A DNA stretch of 8,363 bases from RUG754 sp964345365 (lineage in GTDB: Bacteria; Bacillota; Clostridia; Peptostreptococcales; Anaerovoracaceae): contig CAYFQR010000044.1 in the NCBI GenBank assembly GCA_964345365.1, forward strand, positions 1-8,363, given 5' to 3'. This document shows, in pieces, positions 1 to 5,792 of the stretch. The stretch's first letter is position 1. Each line of letters begins with the position of its first letter. The position numbers were made by a program, and so were the translations under genes. The notes below the pieces were generated by a model, which searched no databases, was not told where the DNA came from, and was given only the letters and a program-made list of their open reading frames with translations.

Positions 1-260
1 GGTTCCCCCTCGCCGAGCGCCTTGAGCGCACTTAGCTTTCTTATCAGCACATCACGATTTTTCGTATCATATCTAAAAAAAAGATTCTCCTCGCCATACA
101 GGGTTATTATTTTTTTGTCCGTAAAAAAAGCTAAATCCTCCGCAAGCCTTCCTGCCCGAACATCAGTCGAAACAATGATGAGGGTCTGCGTGTTTTCGGC
201 TGCGATTCTTGCCGCTATGGGCGCTGCTCTGCTTTCGGATATACCTGTATAGTTTATCAT
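1..260 (-). CDS. mfd: Transcription-repair coupling factor Mfd, N-terminal fragment
   Basis: Only the first 86 codons lie in the window; the gene runs off the left edge. Mfd is an ATP-dependent translocase that removes RNA polymerase stalled at DNA damage and recruits UvrA. The visible part corresponds to the N-terminal UvrB-like domain. It begins MINYTGISESRAAPIAARIA, continues with a strand-forming stretch (TLIIVSTDVRAGRLAEDL) and a segment containing LYGEENLFFRYD followed by RDVLIRKLSALKAL. This order matches the start of Mfd proteins (Gly-rich loop, LIV strand, P-x-E-x-x-x-Y, R-D-V-x-x-x-R-L). The ATG at 260-258 overlaps the pth stop codon as ATGA, and an in-frame TGA immediately precedes it, so no earlier start is possible. 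A GGAG-type ribosome binding site lies inside the end of pth. The N-terminus is shorter than in Bacillus Mfd. Position after pth is the usual one for mfd in Bacillota and supports the call over UvrB. Confidence 0.82.
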   Translation of the reverse strand, partial: MINYTGISESRAAPIAARIAAENTQTLIIVSTDVRAGRLAEDLAFFTDKKIITLYGEENLFFRYDTKNRDVLIRKLSALKALGEGE

Positions 261-1021
261 TCAGCCGTCTCCGTATCTTCCGATTCAATCGTCTCTTCTA
301 CAGGTTTTATCGGGTTCTCTGCCGGTACCGGTATATATACATGGTTAGCTGTGTCATATGCCGGCTTAACCGTTTCTTCCGGAGCCTCAGCCGATTTCTC
401 TGCCGGCTTAACCGTTTCTTCTGCGGCTTCAACCGACTTTTTCGGTTTCTTCGCTGTCTTCGTATTATATTCCTGCATCGAATGTGCTACGCCGTTTATC
501 ACAATGTCTTCGGCAGCAAGCGCAGCTTTCTTTAATGCTTCAAAAATAGGCTCGGCTTCCCTCTCCGTTATCCTGCCTGTCACATAATCCGCAAGATTTA
601 TATCAGGGTGCACCGGATTTCCTATCCCGACACGAATCCTCGGGAATCCGTCCTCTCCGAGCAGAAAAATAATATTTCTCATGCCGTTATGCGTACCCGA
701 AGAACCTGAAGGCCTTATCCTGAGATGCCCTTCAGGTAAATCGATATCATCATAAATCACGATGAGATTCTCTATCGGCTCCTTATAGAAATATAGAGCA
801 TCTCTTACCGATTCGCCGGAGAGATTCATATATGTCTGCGGCTTCATCAGGAATACTTTTTTTCCGTCTATCCTGCCTTCGCCGGTAAGGGCCTTGAACT
901 TCAGCTTGTCGAGCTTAATCCCGTATTTTTCGGCAAGCAGGTCGAGCGCTAAAAATCCCATATTATGACGAGTATGCTCGTATTTTTTTCCGGGGTTACC
1001 GAGCCCCACAATTATATACAT
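257..1021 (-). CDS. pth: Peptidyl-tRNA hydrolase with a long repetitive C-terminal tail
   Basis: Pth cleaves the ester bond of peptidyl-tRNAs that drop off ribosomes, recycling tRNA in the cytoplasm. The core (about residues 1-186) starts MYIIVGLGNPG and carries the family's active-site residues: Asn9, catalytic His19 (in HTRHNMGF), Asn66 (in KPQTYMNLSG), Asp91 (in YDDIDLP) and Asn112 (in GTHNGMRNI). Bacterial Pth is usually about 185-200 residues; this one has 254. The extra residues 187-254 are rich in Glu, Lys, Pro and Ala and contain an internal duplication (EETVKPA at 201-207 and 215-221). The tail has no recognisable fold and is likely disordered. The start is the ATG at 1021, seven bases after GGAG (1032-1029). 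The gene follows prs by 128 bases and overlaps mfd by four bases, so Pth and Mfd are probably translationally coupled. The family assignment is secure; the role of the tail is unknown. Confidence 0.96.
   Translation of the reverse strand: MYIIVGLGNPGKKYEHTRHNMGFLALDLLAEKYGIKLDKLKFKALTGEGRIDGKKVFLMKPQTYMNLSGESVRDALYFYKEPIENLIVIYDDIDLPEGHLRIRPSGSSGTHNGMRNIIFLLGEDGFPRIRVGIGNPVHPDINLADYVTGRITEREAEPIFEALKKAALAAEDIVINGVAHSMQEYNTKTAKKPKKSVEAAEETVKPAEKSAEAPEETVKPAYDTANHVYIPVPAENPIKPVEETIESEDTETAE
359..421 (-). repeat. 42-bp in-frame tandem duplication inside the pth tail
   Basis: A 21-base block at 401-421 recurs identically at 359-379, a period of 42 bases or 14 codons. At protein level the two units are residues 196-209 and 210-223 of Pth, both built as S-x-E-A-x-EETVKPA. 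Between the identical blocks the copies have diverged by several substitutions, so the duplication is not brand new. A weaker third echo (VEETIE, residues 241-246) lies nearer the C-terminus. Confidence 0.85.
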
Positions 1022-1108
1022 CTAAAATCTCCGACAAAATAATTTTTCGCATTCATCCGAAATCTTCGACAAAAGACATTTCGCATTCATCTGAAATCTC
1101 CGACAAAA
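1019..1108 (-). repeat. Tandem triplication of the pth ribosome-binding and start region
   Basis: A 21-base unit with the pattern TTTTGTCGRAGATTTYRG plus ATG occurs three times on the minus strand: 1108-1088, 1074-1054 and 1039-1019. Offsets are 34 and 35 bases. The last copy is the real ribosome binding site and start codon of pth. The first copy keeps GGAG; the middle copy has GAAG and is weakened. The bases after each ATG are also shared between the first two copies (AATGCGAAA). Confidence 0.85.
1022..1090 (-). CDS. Possible 22-codon leader ORF before pth
   Basis: An ATG at 1090-1088 opens a 22-codon frame starting MNAKCLLSKISDE and ending in TAG at 1024-1022. The TAG directly abuts the pth ATG (TAGATG), and both are in the same frame. 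A GGAG at 1101-1098 lies seven bases before this ATG, the same spacing as for pth itself. The ORF exists because the pth translation-start region is repeated in tandem, so it may be a by-product of duplication rather than a selected gene. If translated, ribosomes ending at the TAG could re-initiate on pth. No homologue is recognised, and whether it is translated cannot be told from sequence. Confidence 0.25.
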   Translation of the reverse strand: MNAKCLLSKISDECEKLFCRRF

Positions 1109-1142
1109 ATATATTTCCGGCGGACAAACGATTTGCCGCCGG
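1105..1142 (-). terminator. Hairpin between prs and pth, possible weak terminator or attenuator
   Basis: Read on the minus strand, CCGGCGG (1142-1136) pairs with CCGCCGG (1123-1117). An inner CAAA/TTTG stem is separated from it by a single unpaired base, and the loop is three bases. Five Ts follow (1109-1105) but only after the AT-rich spacer AAATATA, so the U-tract is displaced from the stem. It begins 7 bases downstream of the prs stop codon. It could lower read-through into pth-mfd or protect the 3' end of the upstream message. No T-tract follows on the plus strand. Confidence 0.4.
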
Positions 1143-1149
1143 TAAAATA

Positions 1150-2100
1150 CTAATCGAATAATGCTGATACCGAGCCGTTCGTGAACACCCTGCTCATCGC
1201 CTCCGCGAAAAGCGGTGCAACCGAAAGGAATGTCATGAGAGGCAACCTCTTTTCGTCGGGAACCGGAATCGTATCGAGCAGAACCACTTCGCTGAATACG
1301 GATTCGTCGAGCCTTTGAACCGCAGGCCCCGAAAGTACCGCATGAGTCGCGGCGGCATAAACGGATTTGGCGCCGAGGTCAATAATCGCTTTCGCGGCAT
1401 TGCAGATAGTACCGGCGGTGTCAATCATATCATCGATGATGATGCAATTTTTGCCGTCTATATTACCGATTATATTCATAATCTCCGACCTGTTAGGTTC
1501 AGGACGACGCTTGTCTATTATAGCTATAGGGCAGTTCAATACCTCTGCGAGCGACCTTGCTCTTCCGACAGACCCGTGGTCAGGCGAAACTATACAGAGG
1601 TCTTCCAAGTTTTTTTCTTTGAAATACTCGGCTATTATAGGCATTCCCAAAAGATGATCGACCGGGATATCGAAATAGCCCTGTATCTGATTGGCATGAA
1701 GATCCATCGTTATCACTCTTTCGGCACCTGCGGCAACAATGAGATTAGCCACGAGCTTCGAGGTGATAGGGTCTCTCGCTTTGGCTTTTCTGTCCTGTCT
1801 GGCATAGCCGTAATAAGGAATTACCGCATTAATTCTGCCTGCGGAAGCCCTTTTCATAGCGTCTATCATGATAAGGAGTTCCATTAAGTTGTCGTTTACG
1901 GGATCGCAGGTGGACTGGATAATATAACAGTCAATACCTCTAACCGTTTCCCAGATGTTGAAGGAAATCGCGCCATCGCTGAATTTTGTTACGGTCGCCT
2001 TGCCGAGCGGCTTGCCCATTATATTCGCAACCTTCTCAGCTAAAGCCACATTAGAATTGCAGTTAAAAATCTTGTAGTCTGCGTATATGCCGTTTCTCAT
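1150..2100 (-). CDS. prs: Ribose-phosphate pyrophosphokinase (PRPP synthetase)
   Basis: Prs transfers pyrophosphate from ATP to ribose 5-phosphate, giving PRPP for purine, pyrimidine, histidine, tryptophan and NAD synthesis. The 316-residue length is standard. Visible motifs in order are: the FSDG segment near residue 40, the PYYGYARQDRK ATP-binding segment (96-105), MDLHANQIQGYF with metal-binding His135 (132-143), VSPDHGSVGRAR (171-182), the flexible-loop KRR (197-199) and the PRPP-binding loop IIDDMIDTAGT (221-231). All are close to class I bacterial enzymes such as Bacillus Prs. The start ATG at 2100 lies 21 bases after the stop of the GlmU-like gene. Its ribosome binding site is weak (AAAGG about 14 bases upstream), which suggests dependence on translation from upstream. 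The product PRPP is the anti-repressor ligand of PurR, encoded divergently in this window. No ctc (L25) gene lies between prs and pth, unlike in Bacillus subtilis. Confidence 0.97.
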   Translation of the reverse strand: MRNGIYADYKIFNCNSNVALAEKVANIMGKPLGKATVTKFSDGAISFNIWETVRGIDCYIIQSTCDPVNDNLMELLIMIDAMKRASAGRINAVIPYYGYARQDRKAKARDPITSKLVANLIVAAGAERVITMDLHANQIQGYFDIPVDHLLGMPIIAEYFKEKNLEDLCIVSPDHGSVGRARSLAEVLNCPIAIIDKRRPEPNRSEIMNIIGNIDGKNCIIIDDMIDTAGTICNAAKAIIDLGAKSVYAAATHAVLSGPAVQRLDESVFSEVVLLDTIPVPDEKRLPLMTFLSVAPLFAEAMSRVFTNGSVSALFD

Positions 2101-2121
2101 TCTTGTTTACCCGACCTTTCG

Positions 2122-2742
2122 TTATTTATCAGATTGTTTTTTGCCATTCCATTTTTTGCTTTTCGTTACCCAGTCCGGCTTGATTGTCGGTTCGGGTCTT
2201 GCTATATAAAGAGCCCCGGGCTCCACATCACTCGTCACCGTCGAGCCTGCAGCCACGTAGCTCATCTCGCCTATGCGCACGGGCGAAATCAAGTTCGAGT
2301 TACAGCCTATAAATGCATTGTCTTCGACCACCGTACGATATTTTTTCGAGCCGTCATAGTTGACGAATACTACGCCGCAACCCAAATTGACTCCGGAGCC
2401 CAAGTCCGCATCACCGATGTATGTAAGATGGGAAGCTTTAGTGTCATCACCGATTATCGAGTTTTTTATCTCGACGAAATCTCCGACCTTACATCTCTTA
2501 CCGACTTTGCTGCCGGGTCTCATATATGCGAACGGGCCCACCTCTGTCTCATCTCCGACCTCGGAGCCGATTATATATGAGCTCATGATATGAACATTAT
2601 CGCCTATTATGCTGTCCTCTATCCTTGAGTTTTGGTCAATAATGCAGTTCTTGCCTATGACCGTGTTCCCTTTTATCACGCAGAAAGGGCCGATGAATGT
2701 TCCCTCTCCTATTTTAACGCTGTCATCAATATAATTTTCCAT
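2122..2742 (-). CDS. Stand-alone GlmU-type acetyltransferase domain (left-handed beta-helix)
   Basis: The 206 residues match only the C-terminal half of GlmU, the part that acetylates glucosamine 1-phosphate from acetyl-CoA on the way to UDP-GlcNAc. Hexapeptide repeats (I-G-x-x-x-x type) run through most of the protein. The GlmU catalytic region KASHLTYIGDA is present, with probable catalytic His105. So are Arg75, Lys93, Tyr108, Asn119, Asn128 and Lys134, which align with the sugar-phosphate and catalytic residues of GlmU, and Arg182 near the acetyl-CoA site. The N-terminal uridylyltransferase domain (about 230-250 residues, L-x-A-G-x-G-T-R-M motif) is absent: the frame starts at ATG 2742 and murC ends at 2813. 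AAGG lies just upstream of the start. The position before prs is exactly where glmU sits in many Bacillota, so this is probably a reduced GlmU whose uridylylation step is supplied by another protein. A change of sugar substrate is possible but the active-site match argues against it. Confidence 0.85.
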   Translation of the reverse strand: MENYIDDSVKIGEGTFIGPFCVIKGNTVIGKNCIIDQNSRIEDSIIGDNVHIMSSYIIGSEVGDETEVGPFAYMRPGSKVGKRCKVGDFVEIKNSIIGDDTKASHLTYIGDADLGSGVNLGCGVVFVNYDGSKKYRTVVEDNAFIGCNSNLISPVRIGEMSYVAAGSTVTSDVEPGALYIARPEPTIKPDWVTKSKKWNGKKQSDK

Positions 2743-2751
2743 AATCTTACC

Positions 2752-2805
2752 TTATTCTCCGTCACCCGCCGGCAGTATTGTTTCTCTGTCACCCGCCGGC
2801 AACAT
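2752..2805 (-). CDS. Possible 17-codon ORF made of LPAGD repeats, between murC and the GlmU-like gene
   Basis: The frame reads MLPAGDRETILPAGDGE and stops at TAA (2754-2752), nine bases before the start of the GlmU-like gene. A GAGGG about ten bases upstream, formed by the end of murC, could act as ribosome binding site. The ORF consists almost wholly of two copies of a 27-base tandem repeat, so the open frame may be accidental. It could couple translation of murC to the next gene. No function is recognised. Confidence 0.2.
   Translation of the reverse strand: MLPAGDRETILPAGDGE
2755..2801 (-). repeat. 27-bp-period tandem repeat upstream of the GlmU-like gene
   Basis: Two 20-base copies, minus strand 2801-2782 and 2774-2755, match at 19 of 20 positions (TGCCGGCGGGTGAC followed by R-GAGAA). 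They are separated by seven bases. Each contains the palindrome GCCGGC, so the two copies could pair with each other in RNA. The second copy carries GGAG about 14 bases before the next start codon. Confidence 0.8.
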
Positions 2806-2812
2806 TTAACCC

Positions 2813-4198
2813 TTACCCTCTGTCATCCTTAAGCAGCATTTCGCCGACCTTATATATATCTCCGGCGCCCATGGTAATTACCATATCGCCCTTATTGGAA
2901 TGAGTCCTGACATAATTCGCCATTTCCTCGAAATCCCCTATATAAAGGACATCCTTGTCGGGATGAGTTTCCTTTATTTTATCCATAAGCTGCTCGGAAG
3001 ACACCTTATATATGTTTTTTTCACGAGCGGCATAAATGTCCGCAATTATGAGATGGTCTACCGTATCAAAGGCATCCGCAAACTCGTCAAAGAGTGCAAT
3101 CGTCCTTGTATAAGTATGCGGCTGGAAACAAACCCAAAGCTCGTTATGAGGAACATTTTTCGAGGCGGATAATGTAGCTTTTATCTCCGTCGGATGATGA
3201 GCATAGTCATCCACTATCTTTGCGCCGTTAGATGCCGTGCCGATTATGTCGAAACGTCTTTCCGTACCCTTAAAGGTTGCCAAAGTATCCCTTATCACAT
3301 CGATGCCCGCACCTAAGACATGAGTACACGCGAATGCCGCCATAGCGTTTAACACATTATGTTCGCCCGGTACCGAAAGCCGAATCTCCGTCAAAAAACC
3401 CTCTTCTCCGTACACATCGAACCCCGGATTGCCGTTTTCGTCGAACCTGATGTTTTTTGCAAAAAATGTGCAGTCGTCATTGAGACCGAATGTTATTACA
3501 TTCTTATACCTTGACACCACCTGATTCACGAAAGGATTGGCGCTGTATGCGATGATGAGTCCGTCTTCGGGAACGAGCCCCGCAAAAGTTTCGAATGACT
3601 TGACTATCTGATTTATGTCCTTGAAATAGTCGAGATGATCCGAATCAATATTAAGTATTATCTCTATCCTCGGTTTAAGGCTGAGGAAACTGTCAACATA
3701 TTCACAGGCTTCCGTCACAAAATATCCCGATGAACCGACACGACAGTTGCCGCCTATTTCGCTCAGATTCCCCCCTATAAGAATCGTCGGGTCCATACCG
3801 GCATTTTTCATAATTAAAGAAACCATAGAGGTGGTAGTCGTTTTACCGTGAGTTCCCGAAACAGCAATGCTGTTTTCGTACTCGCTCATAAGCTGCCCGA
3901 GCATCTCGGCACGCGACAAACAAGGTATGCCAAGCTCCTCAGCCCTGAAAAGCTCAGGATTGTCATGACCTATCGCCGCCGAATAAACTATGAGGTCAGT
4001 GTTTTCTACGTTTTCTTCCCTATGGCCTATATATATCCTTGCACCCATCTGTGCAAGTCTTTTTGTCATTTCGGATTCATTCATATCGGAACCCGAAACA
4101 TTGTATCCTCTCGATAACAGTATCTCGCAAATGGCGCTAAGCCCTATTCCGCCGATACCGATTGCATGTATATTTTGATAATCATGTAAATCGAACAC
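2813..4198 (-). CDS. murC: UDP-N-acetylmuramate--L-alanine ligase
   Basis: MurC adds L-alanine to UDP-N-acetylmuramate using ATP, the first peptide step of peptidoglycan precursor synthesis in the cytoplasm. With the start used here the protein is 461 residues, normal for the family. Motifs in order are: the nucleotide-sugar-binding loop GIGGIGLS (14-21), the ATP-binding P-loop SGTHGKTTTT (114-123), TEACEYVDSFL (161-171, a MurC signature), LNIDSDHLDYF (182-192), the HNVLNAMAA segment (280-288) and DDYAHHPTEI (330-339). I chose GTG at 4198-4196 because GGAGGA (4213-4208) sits nine bases upstream. The longer frame opens at a TTG (4234) that has no ribosome binding site and lies almost at the expected transcription start. 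MurC is first in the probable operon with the GlmU-like gene and prs, linking two steps of cell-wall precursor supply. Confidence 0.95.
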   Translation of the reverse strand: MFDLHDYQNIHAIGIGGIGLSAICEILLSRGYNVSGSDMNESEMTKRLAQMGARIYIGHREENVENTDLIVYSAAIGHDNPELFRAEELGIPCLSRAEMLGQLMSEYENSIAVSGTHGKTTTTSMVSLIMKNAGMDPTILIGGNLSEIGGNCRVGSSGYFVTEACEYVDSFLSLKPRIEIILNIDSDHLDYFKDINQIVKSFETFAGLVPEDGLIIAYSANPFVNQVVSRYKNVITFGLNDDCTFFAKNIRFDENGNPGFDVYGEEGFLTEIRLSVPGEHNVLNAMAAFACTHVLGAGIDVIRDTLATFKGTERRFDIIGTASNGAKIVDDYAHHPTEIKATLSASKNVPHNELWVCFQPHTYTRTIALFDEFADAFDTVDHLIIADIYAAREKNIYKVSSEQLMDKIKETHPDKDVLYIGDFEEMANYVRTHSNKGDMVITMGAGDIYKVGEMLLKDDRG

Positions 4199-4207
4199 GA
4201 TTTTTCT

Positions 4208-4213
4208 TCCTCC
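4208..4213 (-). promoter_or_regulatory. murC ribosome binding site that fixes a GTG start
   Basis: GGAGGA on the minus strand, nine bases before GTG at 4198. It lies inside the longer frame that opens with TTG at 4234, so it argues for the shorter MurC. Confidence 0.75.
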
Positions 4214-4243
4214 GATAGTAAGTAATTCTGTCAATACACAGCT

Positions 4244-4252
4244 ATTATATCA
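4244..4252 (-). promoter_or_regulatory. Extended -10 promoter for the murC operon
   Basis: The minus strand reads TGATATAAT: a perfect TATAAT (4249-4244) preceded by TG one base away, the extended -10 form. No good -35 element stands 16-18 bases upstream, as often found with extended -10 promoters; a TTGAGA lies too close. Transcription would begin near 4237 and leave a leader of about 40 bases before the GTG of murC. Confidence 0.6.
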
Positions 4253-4280
4253 TAATTTTTTTCTCAATTCCACACATAAT

Positions 4281-4334
4281 GAAAGAATTGTTACTATTGA
4301 CTGCAGACATATTGAGAGAATTGTTTTCATTGAC
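4281..4334. repeat. Imperfect direct repeat in the murC-purR divergent promoter region
   Basis: Two 21-base copies (4281-4301 and 4314-4334) match at 17 of 21 positions: GARAGAATTGTT, then three variable bases, then ATTGAC. The period is 33 bases, close to three helical turns. The second copy ends in the -35 box of the purR promoter. It could be a paired operator for a dimeric regulator or a duplicated promoter segment. It does not resemble the Bacillus PurBox (CCGAAC core). Confidence 0.55.
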
Positions 4335-4359
4335 AAAAACAATATCTGCGATGTAATAT
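4330..4359 (+). promoter_or_regulatory. Sigma-A-type promoter of purR
   Basis: A consensus -35 TTGACA (4330-4335) and a -10 TAATAT (4354-4359) are separated by 18 bases. Transcription would start near 4366, giving a leader of about 28 bases that holds the AGGAGG site. The murC promoter lies about 80 bases away on the other strand, so one intergenic region serves both directions. Confidence 0.7.
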
Positions 4360-4393
4360 ATCCATATAGCACGAACAAAAAGGAGGAATTAAC

Positions 4394-5228
4394 ATGAAAC
4401 GTACTGAAAGAGTCGGTGCCATAATAAAAATTCTGTCGGAAACCCCTATGCAGGCATATAGACTGCAATATTTCTGTGACAGATTCGGCTGTGCAAAATC
4501 CAGTATATCCGAAGATATACGTGCCGCCTCTAAGGCCATAGAGCATACAGGTATGGGGTATCTTGAAACCATTCCGGGCGCCAAAGGCGGTGTCAGATAT
4601 GTTCCCGATATATCCGATAACGAAATAATAGAGCTTCAAGCCGACTTCTGTGACAGACTCCGTGATTCCTCAAGACTTCTCGGCGGCAATTTTATATATN
4701 NNNNNNNNNACCTCCGACATCTTCTACGATCACAACCTGGTTCAACGTCTCGCAAGAGTATTTGCAAGGAAGTTCAGAGACTGTAAGGCGGACTATATCG
4801 CTACCGTAGAAACCAAAGGCATTCCCCTCGCCTACAATGTCGCACATCTCCTCAACCTTCCTTTAGTCGTAATCAGGAGAGAGGCGAAAATATCAGAAGG
4901 CTCTACCGTAAGTATAAACTACTTTTCAGGTTCCTATGACAGACTTCAGAAGATGTCCATGAGCAAACGCGCTATAGAGCCGGGCGCAAAAGTAATCATC
5001 ATAGATGACTTTATGAGAGGCGGCGGCTCTGTTATCGGCATAAGCGATATGATAGCCGAATTCGGCGGAAGCATAATCGGTACGGGAATCGCCATCGTCG
5101 GTCTTAAACCCGAAAAGAAAAAAATCGAAAAGTACACAAGTATAGTCTATTTGGGAGACGTTTCCTTGGAGGACAGACTAATAACGGTACTCCCGAACGA
5201 TGAGATTTTTTGCGAAAATAACATCTGA
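4394..5228 (+). CDS. purR: Purine operon repressor PurR, interrupted only by an assembly gap
   Basis: PurR of Bacillota represses purine synthesis and transport genes and is released from DNA by PRPP. The first part (residues 1-102) holds the winged-helix DNA-binding domain, with the family hallmark CAKSSISEDI (33-42) and PGAKGGVRYVP (61-71). The second part is a phosphoribosyltransferase-like effector domain with TVETKGIPLAY (134-144), EGSTVSINY (165-173) and the PRPP-binding motif IIIDDFMRGGGSV (198-210). Ten Ns (4700-4709) put the halves in different frames. Deleting exactly those Ns joins 102 codons to 172 in frame and gives GGNFIYTSDIF, which aligns without a missing residue to the same segment of Bacillus PurR. 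The rebuilt 274-residue protein is close to the usual 270-290. AGGAGG (4381-4386) lies seven bases before the ATG. It is probably intact, not a pseudogene. spoVG follows 243 bases later. Confidence 0.93.
4700..4709. other. Assembly gap of 10 Ns inside purR
   Basis: Ten consecutive Ns. The purR frame on each side becomes continuous if the gap length is zero, so the Ns look like a fixed-size scaffold spacer and not ten missing bases. A multiple of three missing bases would also keep frame. Confidence 0.95.
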
Positions 5229-5387
5229 TATATGAAATATTTAATACTGCAGATAACCCTGAAAAATGTGATGTTTTGCAAAAAATAATTTCTCTGTCAA
5301 ATATGAAATAAAGACTAAAAAAGGTACTGCTAAACGATAGAAATTTTGTGAATTTCAATAAAAACATATAATAATTCGATTTTTATA

Positions 5388-5416
5388 TTGTGTTTTTTTT
5401 AACATTGCTTTATAAT
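5388..5416 (+). promoter_or_regulatory. Promoter of spoVG in the AT-rich purR-spoVG gap
   Basis: A perfect -10 TATAAT (5411-5416) stands 17 bases after TTGTGT (5388-5393), within a T-rich stretch. Transcription would start near 5423, leaving a leader of about 50 bases with AAAGGA (5458-5463) eight bases before the spoVG ATG. A second TATAAT at 5367-5372 has no well-placed -35 box. I found no sigma-H-like pattern of the kind that drives spoVG in Bacillus subtilis, and no convincing terminator after purR, so read-through from purR is also possible. Confidence 0.6.
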
Positions 5417-5471
5417 AAGATTGTTACAGGCTTTCAAAATTTATTTTTAGCAACAGGAAAGGAATTATTAT

Positions 5472-5729
5472 ATGAATATTACTGACGTGAGAATCCGCAA
5501 GGTAGGAGAAGAAAGCAAGCTCAAAGCAATCGCATCGATTACATTTGATGATGAATTCGTTGTTCATGACATCAAGATAATCGATGGTCAAAACGGTCTT
5601 TTCATCGCAATGCCTAACAAAAAAATGGGCGAAGGCGACTACAGAGACATCGCTCACCCTCTTACATCCGAGACAAGAAACAGAATTAAGGACGCTATCC
5701 TCGACGCTTACAGCAAAATAGAGGAATAA
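5472..5729 (+). CDS. spoVG: SpoVG family regulator
   Basis: The 85-residue protein starts MNITDVRIRKV and contains the strongly conserved core KAIASITFDDEFVVHDIKII (18-37), then DGQNGLFIAMPNKK (38-51) and YRDIAHPLTSETRNRI (57-72). This matches SpoVG of Bacillus nearly end to end, lacking only its acidic C-terminal tail (Bacillus SpoVG is about 97 residues). SpoVG is a small nucleic-acid-binding protein; in Bacillus it affects septation and sporulation, and in non-sporulating relatives such as Listeria and Staphylococcus it acts as a broad regulator. Its presence alone does not show that this organism sporulates. It has its own promoter and is closed by a strong terminator. The purR neighbour is conserved in Bacillota; the GlmU-like gene, usually just downstream, here lies on the other strand upstream of purR. 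Confidence 0.96.
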   Translation: MNITDVRIRKVGEESKLKAIASITFDDEFVVHDIKIIDGQNGLFIAMPNKKMGEGDYRDIAHPLTSETRNRIKDAILDAYSKIEE

Positions 5730-5755
5730 TCACCGTTCCTGAGCGCAATTATCCC

Positions 5756-5790
5756 GCGGCTGCACTTGTTGCAGCCGCATTTTCTTTTGT
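5756..5790 (+). terminator. Intrinsic terminator of spoVG
   Basis: A perfect nine-base stem (GCGGCTGCA at 5756-5764, TGCAGCCGC at 5770-5778) with the loop CTTGT is followed by ATTTTCTTTTG on the plus strand. The T-tract sits only on this side, so it terminates plus-strand transcription. The same stem lies 14 bases past the stop of the convergent CoA-transferase gene and may also form in that message, but without a U-tract. Confidence 0.88.
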
Positions 5791-5792
5791 TT

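Noticed and set aside
1019..1108. CRISPR-like array, because of the 34-35-base periodicity
   Set aside because: Only three copies exist, each includes a ribosome binding site and ATG, the last is the pth start itself, and there are no unique spacers of normal length or cas genes.
1315..1887. 190-codon plus-strand frame opposite prs
   Set aside because: It is antisense to a fully conserved prs, shows no recognisable motif and has no independent start signal; the same applies to the frames opposite the GlmU-like gene (2134-2580) and the G3E-like gene (7538-8029).
4199..4234. TTG start at 4234 for a 473-residue MurC
   Set aside because: It has no ribosome binding site and lies at about the expected transcription start, while GGAGGA stands at good spacing before GTG 4198.
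4369..4380. Possible PurBox (GCACGAACAAAA) in the purR leader
   Set aside because: It matches only part of the AWWWCCGAACWWT consensus, and no inverted partner box is present at the expected distance.
4394..5228. purR as a frameshifted pseudogene
   Set aside because: The frame change falls exactly at the 10 Ns; deleting them restores a full, well-aligned PurR, so it is an assembly artefact.
5229..5387. Terminator or RNA gene after purR
   Set aside because: The stretch is AT-rich but I find no GC-stem followed by a T-tract and no known RNA motif.
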